A DNA stretch of 64,000 bases, from positions 62,001 to 126,000 of the forward strand of contig NZ_LR655691.1 in NCBI RefSeq assembly GCF_902168065.1. Direction: 5' to 3'. Below the pieces are notes generated by a model, which worked only from the letters and a program-made list of their open reading frames with translations, made no database searches and was not told where the DNA came from. The stretch's first letter is position 1. The number at the start of each line of letters is the position of its first letter. The DNA comes from Mycobacterium tilburgii (GTDB lineage: Bacteria; Actinomycetota; Actinomycetes; Mycobacteriales; Mycobacteriaceae). The translations under genes were made by a program, and so were the position numbers. Shown here piece by piece: positions 21,742 through 33,389 of this stretch.

Positions 21742-22707
21742 ATGCAACCGGCGACGGCCCACCGCATCATGACCGGCGCGCCGGTGCCGGGCCGGCGCGA
21801 CGGGGATCGTGCCGGTGGAGAACACCGACGGCGGCTTGCATTCGGTGGAGATCCAGCAGAGCTCGGTCGCCCGGCAAGCACATCCGGCGGGCCGGCGAGG
21901 ACGTCGTCGCGTGCACCACGGTGCTGCGTGCGGGCCAGGTCGTGACGCCGGCGGTGCTGGGTCTGGCCGTGGCGCTGGGATTGGCGGAGCTGCCGGTGAT
22001 CCCGCGGCAGCGGGTGTTGGTGATGTCGATGGGCAGCGAGCTGGTGACGCCGGGCACCCCGCTGCAACCCGGTCAGATCTACGAGACCAACTCGGTGATG
22101 CTGGCCAGGGCCGTGCTGGGAGGCCGGTGCGGAGGTGATCGCTGTCGCGACCGCCGAGGACGATGTCGCGCAGTTCAGCGCGCTCCTGGAACAGCACACC
22201 GAAAACGGGTTCGACCCGATCATCACCAGCGGTGGTGTCAGTGCCGGGGCCTACGAGGTGGTCAAGGACGCGTTCGGTCCCGACGGCGTGCGAGGCGGGG
22301 AAAGCGTCGAATTCGTCAAGGTGGCAATACAGCCGGGGATGCCTCAGGGGGTCGGCCGGGTCGCCGGCACGACGATCGTCACCCTGCCCGGTAACCCGGT
22401 CAGCGCGCTGGTGTCCTTCGAAGTGTTCATCCGGCCGGCGCTACGCATGGCGATGGGGCTGCCGGCTCCGTATCGCCCACACCGGCCCGCGGTGCTGGCC
22501 GAATCGCTCACCTCACCGCGCGGCAAACGCCAGTTCCGCCGCGCGATCCTCGACCCCGAGACGGGCAGTGTGGTCAGTTACGGCCCGCCCGCGTCGCATC
22601 ACCTGCGGTGGCTGGCCTCCGCGAACGACCCCCTCGATCGTATTACCAACATCCTTCCCGGCCGGGATCCGGACCAACCAGTACGCTGCCCAAACTCCGT
22701 AAGATGA
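21742..22707 (+). pseudogene. moeA2: MoeA2, truncated and frameshifted (right copy)
   Basis: Mirror of 9214-10179. Extra G near 21790, missing base near 21872, extra G near 22119. Confidence 0.85.
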
Positions 22708-23444
22708 CGCGGGTGGCACGACGCCCCCGTCCTTCCGCTTCAGAAGGCCAGTCCTTGCAAGGTCTGACTGTCAGCCCTCGACATATGCTTGAGTTGCTGC
22801 GCGAGACCGTTCCGCCAGTGCACCCCGCAGGGCTGCCGTTCATTTTGGCTGGTCTGGCTCTGGCCATCCTTGGCCGCAACCACCGCTGGCCGCGGCGCAC
22901 GGGCCTGCTGGCCGCGGGCGCGTGCGCCGCGTTTTTCCGGCACCCGCCGCGGGTGCCGCCTGCCCGGCCCGGTGCCGTCGTCGCACCGGCGGACGGCCTG
23001 GTCTGTCTGGCCGACTCCGCGGCACCGCCGGCGGAGCTGAAAATGGGCGACACGCCGCTGCCGCGGATCAGCATCTTCCTGTCGATCTTCGACGCCCACG
23101 TGCTGCGCGCCCCGGTCAGCGGCCAGGTGATCGCGGTGCAGCACCGGCCGGGCCGCTTCGGGTCGGCCGACCTGCCCTCGGCCAGCGACGAGAACGAGCG
23201 CACCAGCGTACGAATCCGAACCGAGAGCGGCGCCGAGGTGGTCGCCGTCCAGATCGCCGGGCTGGTGGCCCGTCGTATCGTGTGCAACGCGCGCGCCGGG
23301 GACAAGCTGTCGATCGGCGACACCTACGGCCTCATCCGGTTCGGCTCCCGGCTCGACATCTACCTACCCCCAGGCGCGGAGCCGATCGTCAGAGTCGGCC
23401 AGCGCGCGGTGGCCGGCGAGACCGTGTTGGCGGAGCTGCCATGA
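22704..23444 (+). CDS. psd: Phosphatidylserine decarboxylase (right copy)
   Basis: Identical to the copy at 8477-9217. ATG at 22704 overlaps the moeA2 stop, and its own stop overlaps pssA. Confidence 0.95.
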   Translation: MTRVARRPRPSASEGQSLQGLTVSPRHMLELLRETVPPVHPAGLPFILAGLALAILGRNHRWPRRTGLLAAGACAAFFRHPPRVPPARPGAVVAPADGLVCLADSAAPPAELKMGDTPLPRISIFLSIFDAHVLRAPVSGQVIAVQHRPGRFGSADLPSASDENERTSVRIRTESGAEVVAVQIAGLVARRIVCNARAGDKLSIGDTYGLIRFGSRLDIYLPPGAEPIVRVGQRAVAGETVLAELP

Positions 23445-24334
23445 CCAACAGGATCCGGGGCCGAGCGGTCAACCTGCAGATCCTGCCCAGCGCGATGACG
23501 GTGCTGTCGATCTGCGCGGGGTTTACGTCGATCAAGTTCTCGCTCGAGCACCAGCCCAAAGCGGCGATGGCGTTGATCGCCGCGGCGGCGATCCTGGACG
23601 GGTTGGACGGCCGGGTGGCCCGCATCCTGGAGGCCCAATCACGGCTGGGCGAGGAGATCGACTCGCTGGCCGACGCGGTGAACTTCGGGGTGAGCCCGGC
23701 GGTAGTGCTCTACGTGACGCTGTTGTCGACCTCGCCGGTGGGATGGATCGCAGTGCTGCTCTACGCGGTGTGCGTGGTGCTGCGGCTGGCGCGGTTCAAC
23801 GCGCTGCAGGACGACGGGACCCAGCCGGCGTATGCGCGTGAGTTTTTCGTCGGGATGCCCGCCCCGGCTGGCGCCGTGTCGATGATCGGCCTGATCGGGC
23901 TCAAGCTGCAGTTCGGTGACGGCTGGTGGTCGGCGCCGCTGTTCCTGTGCATCTGGATCGCGGGAACCTCCATTCTGATGATCAGCAAGATCCCGATGCG
24001 CAAGATGCATGCGGCCGCGGTTCCGCCCAATTGGGCGGCCCCGCTGCTGGCACTCCTGGCGATCTGCGCGGCGGCGGCGGTGCTGGTCCACTACGTCCTG
24101 ATCTGGGTGATCATCATCGCCTACCTGTGTCACGTCCCGTTTGCGGTGCGCAACAAGCGGTGGCTGGCCGAGCACCCGGAGGTGTGGGACGAAAAGCCCG
24201 AGCAGCGGCGCGCGGTACGGCGGACGAATCGGCAGGCGCAGCCGAACCGGCGGCCGATCGTCCGCTTCGGCAGATCCGGCGGCCGGTCGGTGGCGCGGCT
24301 GGGACTTCGTAAGCCGGGTGGGCGATTACCATGA
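23441..24334 (+). CDS. pssA: CDP-diacylglycerol--serine O-phosphatidyltransferase (right copy)
   Basis: Identical to the copy at 7587-8480; ATG at 23441 inside the psd stop (ATGA). Confidence 0.95.
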   Translation: MTNRIRGRAVNLQILPSAMTVLSICAGFTSIKFSLEHQPKAAMALIAAAAILDGLDGRVARILEAQSRLGEEIDSLADAVNFGVSPAVVLYVTLLSTSPVGWIAVLLYAVCVVLRLARFNALQDDGTQPAYAREFFVGMPAPAGAVSMIGLIGLKLQFGDGWWSAPLFLCIWIAGTSILMISKIPMRKMHAAAVPPNWAAPLLALLAICAAAAVLVHYVLIWVIIIAYLCHVPFAVRNKRWLAEHPEVWDEKPEQRRAVRRTNRQAQPNRRPIVRFGRSGGRSVARLGLRKPGGRLP

Positions 24335-25596
24335 CTGCCGCGGGGCCCGGGCAGCTGACGCTGACCGCCCGTCTGAACACCTCAGCCGTTGACTCGCGCC
24401 GCGGCGTCGTCAGGCTGGATCCGAATGCCCTTGCTGCGCTGAGCATTCGGGAATGGGATGCGGTATCCTTGACGGGATCGCGAACCACCGCCGCCGTGGC
24501 GGGTCTGGCCGATCGGGACATCCCGGTCAGCACGGTGCTGCTCGACGACGTGACGCTGTCCAACGCGGGGCTGCGCGGGGGCACCGCGTTGATCGTCGGC
24601 GCCGTCACGGTGTACGGCGCGCGCTCGGTGACATTGAGCGGCTCTTCGTTTGCCACCCGGTCGATCAGCCCGGCGACGCTGCGGCAGGCGCTGCTCGGCA
24701 AGGTCATGACGGTGGGCGACGCGGTGTCGCTGCTGCCCCGCGACCTCGGGCCGGGCACCTCGACGTCGGCCGCCAGCCGGGCGCTGGCGGTCGGGATCAG
24801 TTGGACCTCGGAGTTGCTCACCGTCACCGCGGTTGATCCCGAGGGCCCGGTGAGCGTGCAGCCGAATTCCCTGGTCACCTAGGGCGACGGTGTGGTGCCC
24901 AACGCCGGTGTCGCGACGGGCCGGGCTGAACGGGCCGATATCGCCAACCCGGCAATCCATGTCGACGACCTTTAGGGTTCCCAGGTGCACGCCGGCAAGC
25001 TGAGCGAGTGGCTCAAGTTGGCCCTCGACAAACCGCACCTGCTGAAATCCTTGGCGCCACAACGAATTTGGGGTGCTGGTTTCTGGTCCGGCCGGGGGTG
25101 GGCAAGGCGACGATGGTGCGCGCGGTGTGCGCCGGACGCCGGCTGGTCGAACTCGACGGCCCGGAGGCGGGTGCACTCGCGGCCGAAGACCGGCTCAAGA
25201 CGGTAGCCGCCGCGGCGACCACGGTCCGCAACGATGGCGGCGTGCTGCTGATCACCGACGTCGACGCGCTGCTGCCGGAGACCGCCGAGCCGGTGGCCGC
25301 TCTGATCCTCGCCGAGCTGCGCAACGCGGTAGCCACCGACGGGGTGGCACTGATCGCCACCTCCGCGCGTCCCGACCACCTCGATCCGCGGTTGCGCTCC
25401 CCCGAGCTGTGCGACCGGGAACTCAGCTTGACGCTTCCCGACGGTGGCACCCGCAAGGCGCTGCTCGAAACACTGCTACGATCCGCCCCCACCGAGGAGC
25501 TGAATCTTGATGATATCTGCAGTAGCACAACAGTTTTCGTAGCCACTGATCTTGCTGCCCTGGTGCGCGAGGCGGCGCTGCGGGCGGCGTCACGGG
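24331..25596 (+). pseudogene. AAA ATPase, Rv0435c homologue, truncated (right copy)
   Basis: Mirror of 6325-7590; TAG codons at 24880-24882 and 24973-24975, a frameshifted Walker A region, and the second AAA module deleted. Confidence 0.78.
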
Positions 25597-26360
25597 CCCA
25601 GCCCTCGATCTCGAGCACCGGCAGGTATGCCGGCGTCGACCCGTAGAACGCGATCAACGACGCGACGCCGTTGACGGCCGCGGTCAGGTCCGCCTCGGTG
25701 CTGCCGACCGCGACCATGGCCTGCGCGATCACCCTGAAGATCGTTGGCCTTTCGATCCTCACGGCGCAGTCCCGCGTAGAGGGCTGGCAGGGTGCGTTCG
25801 GCGAAATGCCGGGCACTGTTGAACGGCATGACGAGCAGGCCGTCGGCGACTTCGGCCGCAGTGCGCGTCATGATCGGGCCCAGCGCCCCCATCAGCACCG
25901 GCGGCGGCCCAAAGGGGTTGGGCCCCGGATTGAAATTGGGCGCCATCAGCGTATGGGTGAAGAACTCGCCACGAAAGTTCAAGGGAGACTGGCCCTCCCA
26001 GGCCGCAAAAATCGCCTTGAGCGCGGCAATCGTCTCGGCCATGCATGCGGCCGGCTGGTCCCAGGTTCTGCCGTAGCGCTTTTCGATGTGGACTTTGATC
26101 TGCGAGCCCAGACCGAGCCGGAAGCGGCCACCTCTGAAGACCTGTAAATCGTAGGCGGCGTGTGCCAGGTGCAGCGGACTGCGCGGCGCGGCGATCGCGA
26201 CGTTGGTCATCAGATCGAGGCTGGTCTCCCGGGCGGCCACCAGCAGCGGGAAGAAGACATCGTGTTGACCTTCGAAGGTGAACAGGCCATCGGCGCCGGT
26301 CTCGGCGGCGCTCGCCGACACACCCGTCGGCGATCCGTTGACCTGCAGATGTGCCTTCAC
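25597..26360 (-). pseudogene. F420-dependent luciferase-like oxidoreductase fragment (right copy)
   Basis: Mirror of 5561-6324; GTG start at 26358-26360. Confidence 0.75.
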
Positions 26361-26404
26361 TCAACCGTCCAGTCGCTCAACCAATTCCCCATAAAATCAC
26401 ACCG

Positions 26405-27044
26405 CTAATCCGACAGCTGGAACTCCACCATTTCCGCGAGCGTGTCGACCGCCTCGCGCAGCGCGACGAACCGGTCCGCCGCGGTTGGCGGCGACAACAC
26501 GGCATACCGGTCGGCCGCGCCGATCGGTATGCGACCGGCCAACGCGAACAGCCGCTGTCCCGCATCGGAGTGGCCCGAACCCAGCAACACCTCGCGGTCC
26601 GGCAGTGCGGTGTCGCGGGACTCGGCGATCCGCTCGAACAACGCCATCATCCGGTCCTCGACGTCGACCAGCTGGGCCGGGATCACCGGATCGCCGGCCT
26701 CATCAGGCCAGCGGCGCACCGACGCCCGCGGGTAGGGATCGTAGGGCAGCCACCCGCACACCCGAATCCGCTCGCCGGTTCGGGTGTGCGGCTCGTAGCG
26801 GTCCGCGCCCGCGTCGATGCACTCGTCGATGTGGCACAGCACGCCGACGTCGCACCGCTCGTCACCACCACCGACCTCACGGCCGCGGAGATCATCACGA
26901 CACCGAAGGGTTCGTCGGTCCGCAGGCAGTGCCGCACCAGCGCGACGTAGCGGAGCTCTAGGATACGCAGCGACAGATCCTGGTTCGGCAGAAACGCCGC
27001 CTCAGCGGAAACATCGCCAGCTCAATCGTTTCCGGATCCGCCAT
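26405..27044 (-). pseudogene. Lon N-terminal-like protein, Rv0434 homologue (right copy)
   Basis: Mirror of 4877-5516; two single-base deletions. Confidence 0.78.
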
Positions 27045-27053
27045 AACGCCAAC

Positions 27054-27331
27054 CTAGATGTCCAGCTCGGATGTCCAGCTCGTCCACCAACGCATCGACG
27101 ACCGCGCGCAGATCGCCGTCGTGCTCCTCGGCCATCCGCCGCTGTCGCTTATATGAGGCGCCGTTGCGCCAAATGCCTTCCACCGCGGCCAGTTCCTCAC
27201 TGCAGTGCAGCGCCTTGGCGACCGGCTCCAGCCGCGTCAGCACGTCGGCGAGATCCTCGGTGACCATGCGCTCGTTGCTTCGGCATCCAGGATGATCACC
27301 GCGTCCAGACCGTAGCGCGCCGCACGCTACT
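27054..27331 (-). pseudogene. C-terminal remnant of Rv0433-type ligase (right copy)
   Basis: Mirror of 4590-4867, including the 13-bp tandem duplication at 27056-27081. Confidence 0.72.
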
Positions 27332-27340
27332 TGCTTCTCC

Positions 27341-27958
27341 TGGTCTGGTTGTAGCGTTCCGGTGGGATGTTGCCGAAGTTGTCGGCGCCGGCGTGGATGA
27401 TGATCGCGGTCTTTTCACCACTCAACAGTCTTCCGTCGTGACCGCGTCGGTGGTGGTCACCCGCGTCCCGATGCCGTCCTTACGCACCCTGCAGCTAGGT
27501 GAGGTCGCCACTTTCGGGTTGGGTGGAGTGGCCGGGCGCTTGGTAATGGCCGCCGACCGAGAGGAAGTCGCCGGGCGAGCCGCCGGTGGGGCAACCGAAT
27601 TGGGTTCGCGCTTGCCGATTTTGTGGATGCGCACGCTGTGGAAGCCCGGCGTGATCCCGCCGACCCCGGTCGTCGCGATCGTGATGGTGGCGTAGTCGTT
27701 GCTGAAGTCGAACGCCGCGGTCGCCACCTGGGTGCCGTCCGGCGCGGGCAGGTGTGTGGTGATGCTTGGCTTTCCCTCGCTTGCACCCTCGGCAGCCGCG
27801 GATCCCGACGGCGCAGGCGATCCCGTCCACACGGACGGCGTGGTGCCCGGCACCGAGGAGGCGTGTAGGGGCGACAAGCACGCACTCAGCGCGGCGACGA
27901 CATTGGCTGCGGACAAGGTGGCGAGAACAACCTTGCGGTGACCGGCGGGCTTAGGCAT
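27341..27958 (-). pseudogene. sodC: Cu/Zn superoxide dismutase lipoprotein, broken (right copy)
   Basis: Mirror of 3963-4580. Confidence 0.85.
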
Positions 27959-27990
27959 AGCAGAAGCCTAACCCGGCGCACGACTCCGAG

Positions 27991-28470
27991 TCAGCCCGTA
28001 ACCACCACGATGACGCCCGGTGGCTCACCGGACAGGGCGGGGATGCGCGGTTCGACGGCGGCCCCAAGGTTTTTACCCACCGCGTCGGCGGTGGCGTGCT
28101 CACCCTCGGCGTCGGTGAAGTACACCGTCATCACCGTCACGTCGGGCAGCGACATGTTGCCCACGTCGACGACCTTGAAGCCGGCGGCCTTGAGTTGGTC
28201 CGCGGCGCGGCCGGCGACACCGTCCTTGCCGGAGATGTTGTAGACGTGCACGTCGGCCTGGTTGGCGGGCTTCGGGCTCGTCGAGGTCGCCGGCGTGGCG
28301 CTGGCGGAGCTGGTCACGCTCGAGCCCGCCGAGGCCGAGTCGTCGTCGGACTTCCCGAACGAGCTCAGCGCCTGCCACCCGAGCAGTAAGAAGATGACGC
28401 CGAGGAACAACAGCACCATCACCATGGCCCGCAGTGGGAGCCCCGTCGAGTCGGGCACGCGCTCTTTCAT
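27991..28470 (-). CDS. virR: VirR, LytR_C-domain membrane protein (right copy)
   Basis: 159 residues, identical to the copy at 3451-3930. Confidence 0.9.
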   Translation of the reverse strand: MKERVPDSTGLPLRAMVMVLLFLGVIFLLLGWQALSSFGKSDDDSASAGSSVTSSASATPATSTSPKPANQADVHVYNISGKDGVAGRAADQLKAAGFKVVDVGNMSLPDVTVMTVYFTDAEGEHATADAVGKNLGAAVEPRIPALSGEPPGVIVVVTG

Positions 28471-28489
28471 CGAGCCCTACTGTAGCTAC

Positions 28490-28798
28490 TCAGGTCACCT
28501 CGAAGCCGAGGCGCCGGGCGGCGCGCGCCTTCTGCCGGCTGGCGCGCAGCCGCCGTAGCCGTTTCACCAGCATCGGGTCGGCCGCCAGCGCCTCGGGCCG
28601 ATCCACCAACGCGTTGAGCACTTGGTAGTACCGCGTCGCCGACATCGAGAACAGCTCTTTGATCGCGTCTTCCTTGACACCGGCGAACTTCCACCACTGC
28701 CGTTCAAAGGCCAAGATGTCGTGTTCGCGTCGGGTCAGCCCATCGGCGGTCTCAGCATCGTCCCCCGATCGATTTGCCCGCGCCATGGCGCTGTCCAT
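28490..28798 (-). CDS. DUF3263 protein, Rv0430 homologue (right copy)
   Basis: 102 residues, identical to the copy at 3123-3431. Confidence 0.9.
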   Translation of the reverse strand: MDSAMARANRSGDDAETADGLTRREHDILAFERQWWKFAGVKEDAIKELFSMSATRYYQVLNALVDRPEALAADPMLVKRLRRLRASRQKARAARRLGFEVT

Positions 28799-29025
28799 AT
28801 CGCTTCCCCTGGACCCTTCCGCCGAATTCCGTGTTGCTCGCATGACTTGACTTACCTAGAGGCATGTTTCGGCGAGTATTGAATCACGCCGCGAACCCTC
28901 AAGTCGTCATCCAGACCCGCGAGTCGGCCGATTGGCTTCATAGCTTGCATCGGAGGGGCGCCCCGGTGCGCATACAGCCCGCTGCCTTGCGGCGCGCATC
29001 GTCGGCGGGCTTAAGCTAGCCGACC

Positions 29026-29616
29026 ATGGCAGTCGTACCCATTCGGATCGTGGGCGATCCCGTCTTGCACACCGCGACGACACCCGTCCACGTCGATGCT
29101 GACGGGTCGCTGCCAGCCGACATCGTTGGACTGATCGCCGACATGTACGAGACGATGGACGCCGCCCACGGCATCGGTCTGGCCGCCAATCAAATCGGAT
29201 TCGGGTTACGACTGTTCGTCTACGACTGCCCCGACGATCGTGGCACAAACGAGCGCCGCGGCGTGGTCATCAATCCGATCCTGGAAACCTCCGAGATCCC
29301 GGAGACCATGCCTGACCCCGGTGACGACGACGAGGGTTGTCTGTCCGTTCCGGGCGAGTCGTTCCCCACCGGGCGCGCCACCTGGGCCCGGGTCACCGGC
29401 CTCGACGCCTACGGTAAACCGATCACCATCGAGGGCACCGGATTGTTCGCCCGGATGTTGCAGCACGAGACCGGCCACCTGGATGGCTTCCTCTACCTAA
29501 ACCGTCTCATCGGCCGGCATGCGCGCGCCGCCAAGCGGGCGGTCAAGTCCCACGGCTGGGGCGTGCCCGGCCTGTCCTGGAAACCCGGCGACGGACCGGA
29601 TCCGTTCGGTCACTGA
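29026..29616 (+). CDS. def: Peptide deformylase (right copy)
   Basis: 196 residues, identical to the copy at 2305-2895. Confidence 0.96.
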   Translation: MAVVPIRIVGDPVLHTATTPVHVDADGSLPADIVGLIADMYETMDAAHGIGLAANQIGFGLRLFVYDCPDDRGTNERRGVVINPILETSEIPETMPDPGDDDEGCLSVPGESFPTGRATWARVTGLDAYGKPITIEGTGLFARMLQHETGHLDGFLYLNRLIGRHARAAKRAVKSHGWGVPGLSWKPGDGPDPFGH

Positions 29617-30406
29617 TGGTCTCGTGGCCGGACCTCGGAACCCGGGTTACGGTGCGCTACCGGCGTCCCGCCGGATCGGTCTCGCCGCTGACGGACGCGG
29701 TCGGCCACCTGCTGGCGGTCGGTGCGGGTGCGGACGAAGACCGGCACCGTGGTCGAGTTCGCGGCCGACGACGCGGTGGCGCTGCGGGTGCTGACCGATA
29801 CGCCGATCCGCACCTCAGCGATCCGCGCGCTCGAGCACGCCGCCGCGACAGCCCGCGCCGGCGGTGAACGCGCCTGGATCGACGGCTAGTTGCTGCGGGC
29901 CACAGACCAAGCCAGTCCCGACCGGCAATTCGGCGTTGCCCCTTGATATTTCGGCCCGGCTCAGCGCGGTGCCCGCGATCGTGGATTGGTACGAGCAACG
30001 GGGCGTGATTCCGTGGCTGGCCATCCCCGACCGGTTGCTGGCGGTGCCACCGCGAGCGGTGGCCGTATCGGCCGAGCCGGGTGCTGGTGCGGGACCTGCA
30101 CCACCGACCTCGAGCTACGCCTCGCCGGACGACGGGGATCGCGCGACAGTGACCGACGCGCCGGACGGCACCCGGTGGGTAGGGATTTCCGTGCCGGGCG
30201 GTACCGACGGTGCCGACGAGGAGTCGGCGGCGCGGCGGTACGAGGCGGTACTGGCCGCCGGGGTGCAGCTCGGCGCCACGCGCGGCTATCTCGTCGTCAC
30301 CGAGAACGACGCCGTCGCAGCCGGCTTGGCGCATCGTCTGGCTTTCCGCCTGCACCATGACCGCCGCTACTTCGACGCCCGACAGGGCGGCTGGGATACG
30401 GTCTAG
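29616..30406 (+). pseudogene. GNAT acetyltransferase, Rv0428c homologue, broken (right copy)
   Basis: Mirror of 1515-2305; the TAG at 29887-29889 replaces a probable Trp codon. Confidence 0.75.
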
Positions 30407-30408
30407 CC

Positions 30409-31269
30409 ATGCCCGACGGCACGGTTGATGGCGGCGACTCACGGCGTCCGGATTCACGGCGGGTGCGACTGGCGACCTGGAACGTGAACTCCATTCGCAG
30501 TAGTGTCGACCGCGTCATCGACTGGCTCGGTCGCGCCGATGTCGACGTGATCGCCATGCAGGAGACGAAGTGCTCCGACGGTCAATTCCCGGCCCTGCCG
30601 TTCCTGGAGGCGGGCTACGAGGTCGCCCACGTCGGCCTCCCAATAGGAACGGCGTGGCCATCGCATCTCGGGTCGGCCTGGACAACGTGGAGATCGGATT
30701 CGACGGCCAGCCCACCTGGAGCAGCAAGCCGGACGTAGAGGCCATGGCCGAGGCCCGGGCATTGGCGGCCACCCGCGGCGGGGTCCGGGTGTGGAGCCTG
30801 TACGTGCCCAACGGTCGCACACTGGCCGATCCGCATTACACATACAAGCTGAATTGGCTTACCGCCCTGCGGTATACTGCGGCCGAATGGTTACGCGACG
30901 ATCCGTCCACGCAGATCACGTTGGTCGGCGACTGGAACATCGCCCCTACTGATGAAGACGTGTGGAGCACCGAATTCTTTGTCGGCGCCACGCACGTTTC
31001 CGAACCCGAACGAAATGCCTTCAACGCCATCGTCGACGCGCAATTCACCGATGTAGTCCGGCCTTTCACCCCCAGCCCGGGTGTCTACACGTATTGGGAT
31101 TACACCCAACTGCGATTCCAGAAAAAGCAAGGCATGCGCATCGACTTCATCCTCGCCTCACCAGCGCTGGCCGGGCCGGGTAGTGGACACGCAGATCGTG
31201 CGAGAAGAGCGCAAGGGAAAGGCGCCCAGCGATCACGCGCCGGTGTTTGTCAATCTGACACCTGAGTAA
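30409..31269 (+). pseudogene. xthA: Exodeoxyribonuclease III homologue, frameshifted (right copy)
   Basis: Mirror of 652-1512; lesions near 30640 and 31178, stop TAA at 31267-31269. Confidence 0.85.
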
Positions 31270-31427
31270 AGCGACAGCCGCGCATTGTCTGCGCGTTCCG
31301 AACGTGGCAGCATTTCGCGTGTTATAAGCGTGAACAATTTGTTGTCACAGCCTTTACTTACCATTCGGCGGGTATACATGTTGCTACGCGTTTGCAACGA
31401 ATGCGACCGAAGAACCAGGGAGTCATC

Positions 31428-31865
31428 ATGGGTGTCGTCGGCGGTGCAGTCCGCAGCGTGGGAAGAACAGTCAATCGCGCGGCAGAAGCCACCACCGCCG
31501 CCGCGGGCGCCGTCGGGGGCGCGGCAGTCAACGGAATTGTCGGTGGCGTCACCGGAGCCGCGGAAGGCATCAAACGCGGCATCAACTCGGGCAGTCATTC
31601 CACGCCGGCGGCCGCGCTGGCCATCGGCGCGCTCGGGCTGACCGGGCTGGTCGAATGGCCGGTGCTGTTGGCCGTCGGCGGCGGTGCACTGGTGTTGCGC
31701 CGGTTGAACCGGAGGGACGAAGCCACGCCGAAGGCCAGTCTCACCCGAGTGCCCAGCGAGCCGGTCCCGCAAAAGGTCACCCCGCGCATATCCGCCGCCA
31801 AGTCGCCGGCAAAGAAGGCGACCGGACGTCGGGCGGGCGCCACCAACTTACGCAGCACCAACTGA
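31428..31865 (+). CDS. Rv0426c-like small membrane protein (right copy)
   Basis: 145 residues, identical to the copy at 56-493. TATACA at 31373-31378 is a candidate -10 element upstream. Confidence 0.72.
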   Translation: MGVVGGAVRSVGRTVNRAAEATTAAAGAVGGAAVNGIVGGVTGAAEGIKRGINSGSHSTPAAALAIGALGLTGLVEWPVLLAVGGGALVLRRLNRRDEATPKASLTRVPSEPVPQKVTPRISAAKSPAKKATGRRAGATNLRSTN

Positions 31866-32220
31866 TTGGGAACGGGCCGGAACGGACCCAGAACGGGTTA
31901 TGCCGTCGCGTGCTGCGGCCGGCCGGACCGCTTTGATCCGTGTACCGAGGGATCGGGGCACAACTGCCCGTGCGGCCGCGAGGCGCCCGGCCCGAGAACC
32001 GGGGGAGGCCTGCGGTGCCTGCGATCCGGCTCGACGATCTCCACGATCTGCCCGCCACAGCAACGCATAGAGTTCGAACAACGGCACACTCAGCACCGAA
32101 ACGAGTGATGCGACGATCGGATCGGCCAGGATTTCGGTTGTCGACTTGGTCGCCATAGCTCCGACAGTGACCAAACTCACCCGGAGGGTTGGCAAACCCT
32201 TCGTTACTGAAAGGCAAATG
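31866..32220. other. Gene-poor interval crossing the outer end of the palindrome
   Basis: The palindrome ends or leaves the window's reach at 31920. In M. tuberculosis the very long ctpH (Rv0425c) lies here; I see no trace of a P-type ATPase, so it has been deleted. A minus-strand frame from ATG 32156 begins with a hydrophobic VASLVSVLSVPLFELYALLW but soon becomes low-complexity, and I do not call it a gene. Confidence 0.6.
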
Positions 32221-32496
32221 ATGGCGGAAAAGAAAACTCGCTGCGCGACGTCGCAACGCGACGCGGTGCAGAAAATCCGCGAAGGCGAAACGTTCGTCGT
32301 GAAGCTGCCGTTGGTCGGTCAGACCGAGATCCCGCGCCCCGAACAGCTGGCCTACTACGGCGGTCTGGCCGCGCTGGCCGCGTTCGAACTGATCGACTGG
32401 CCGGTCGCGCTGGTCATCGCGGCGGGGCACCTGCTGGCCAGCAATCACCACAACAAGCTGCTCGAGAAGCTCGGCGAGGCGATGGAAGAAGCCTAG
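32221..32496 (+). CDS. Rv0424c-like small protein
   Basis: 91 residues from the second of two adjacent ATGs. I choose 32221 because GAAAGG (32209-32214) is then about 6 bp away and the length equals Rv0424c; the ATG at 32218 would add one Met. The N-terminus is basic (MAEKKTR). The central part reads PRPEQLAYYGGLAALAAFEL then IDWPVALVIAAGHLLASNHH, a hydrophobic hairpin, followed by a charged C-terminal helix (NKLLEKLGEAMEEA). It is probably membrane-associated; function unknown. The WPVALVIAAGH stretch echoes the Rv0426c-like protein, so both may derive from one family. Confidence 0.78.
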   Translation: MAEKKTRCATSQRDAVQKIREGETFVVKLPLVGQTEIPRPEQLAYYGGLAALAAFELIDWPVALVIAAGHLLASNHHNKLLEKLGEAMEEA

Positions 32497-33241
32497 CTGG
32501 TCTTGGGGGCCGGGCTCGGGGCCCGTTTCGGCGCGGATCCGCTCATGGACCGTGAGCAGCAGTTGGTCGAACCGGCCCTGGATAGGCGCCGACAACGGTG
32601 GCATAGCGCTGACCTAGTCGACCAGTTGTTTGGCCAGAGTGCGTAGTTTGACGTTGGTCTCCTGCGAGCGCCACTGCAACACCCGGAATGCCTGATCGGG
32701 GCCGACCCGGTAGACGGCCATCAACACACCCTTAGCCTGCTCGATGACCGCGCGGTTCTCGAACAGATCGGGCAGCGCATCGTCGAGGACTTCCGGCTGG
32801 TTCTCGTCGAATGTGCTCGTCAGGTCGATGTAGTAGCCCGCAGTCCCCAGCACCGCGCCCGCATCGTCGAGCATACGATCGGCCACGACAATCGCCTCGT
32901 GCACGCCGCCCGTGGTGTCGACGAAGCGGTGACGGCTGGAAAACGACTCCCCGGAATGCAGAACGACTCCCCAGAATGCAGGGCGTGGTGCGGCAGATCG
33001 CGAACGTGCTCCCGGTCCTCGGGGTGCTTGTGTAGACAACATCGGTTGTGTCGTCTGGCGTCACCGTGCCCGGCTCGCAGCCGTGCATTCGCGCAACCTC
33101 GTAGGACCACTCCCAGCGTTCACCGTCGAACCAGAACCGGAAACTGCCGACATTGAGGTACGGGAGCGCGGCCTCCGCGCCCTCGGCGCCCGTTTGTTTG
33201 GGCTGCTGCACGGGCTCATCATTCCACCCCCACGAATTCAT
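32497..33241 (-). pseudogene. PAS-ANTAR domain protein, broken by a 20-bp duplication
   Basis: The start MNSWGWNDEPVQQPKQTG leads into a PAS fold (FRFWFDGERWEWSYEVARMH, SSRHRFVDTTGGVHEAIVVA, AGYYIDLTSTFDENQP) and a C-terminal ANTAR RNA-binding domain (NRAVIEQAKGVLMAVYRVGP, AFRVLQWRSQETNVKLRTLA). ANTAR proteins prevent transcription termination by binding leader RNA. A frameshift near 33040 and a 20-bp tandem duplication (32942-32961 and 32962-32981, one mismatch) within ALHSGESF break it. TAG at 32614-32616 follows KQLVD, but the same frame continues VSAMPPLSAPIQGRFDQLLL, so that TAG may be a nonsense mutation and the original gene may extend to about 32500. Confidence 0.75.
32942..32981 (-). 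repeat. 20-bp tandem duplication in the PAS-ANTAR pseudogene
   Basis: AACGACTCCCCGGAATGCAG is followed directly by the same 20-mer with one change (G to A at the twelfth base). The duplication is not a multiple of three and destroys the frame at the HSGES segment. Confidence 0.9.
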
Positions 33242-33389
33242 CGGACGGCGACGCACCCGTCGGGAAAGCGTCTCCGCCCCGCGGCGCCCGGCAGGTTTTC
33301 GTAATCTAGATCGCTCTGGTGGTCCCCGTGCGGCGCAATCCGTGCGCGGTCAGGGTAACGTCGGTGCGGGCAATCCAGCCACACCAAAA

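Noticed and set aside
22922..24334. 470-codon frame that includes pssA
   Set aside because: The first 173 codons overlap psd in another frame; the pssA ATG at 23441 overlapping the psd stop is the supported start.
31848..32195. Minus-strand frame starting MATKSTTEILADPIVASLVS
   Set aside because: The hydrophobic start is suggestive, but the rest is low-complexity and it runs back across the palindrome edge; no family support.
31777..32604. 275-codon minus-strand frame over the Rv0424c-like gene
   Set aside because: Only its first 35 codons look coding (the extension of the PAS-ANTAR gene past its TAG); the remainder is antisense of the 91-residue gene.
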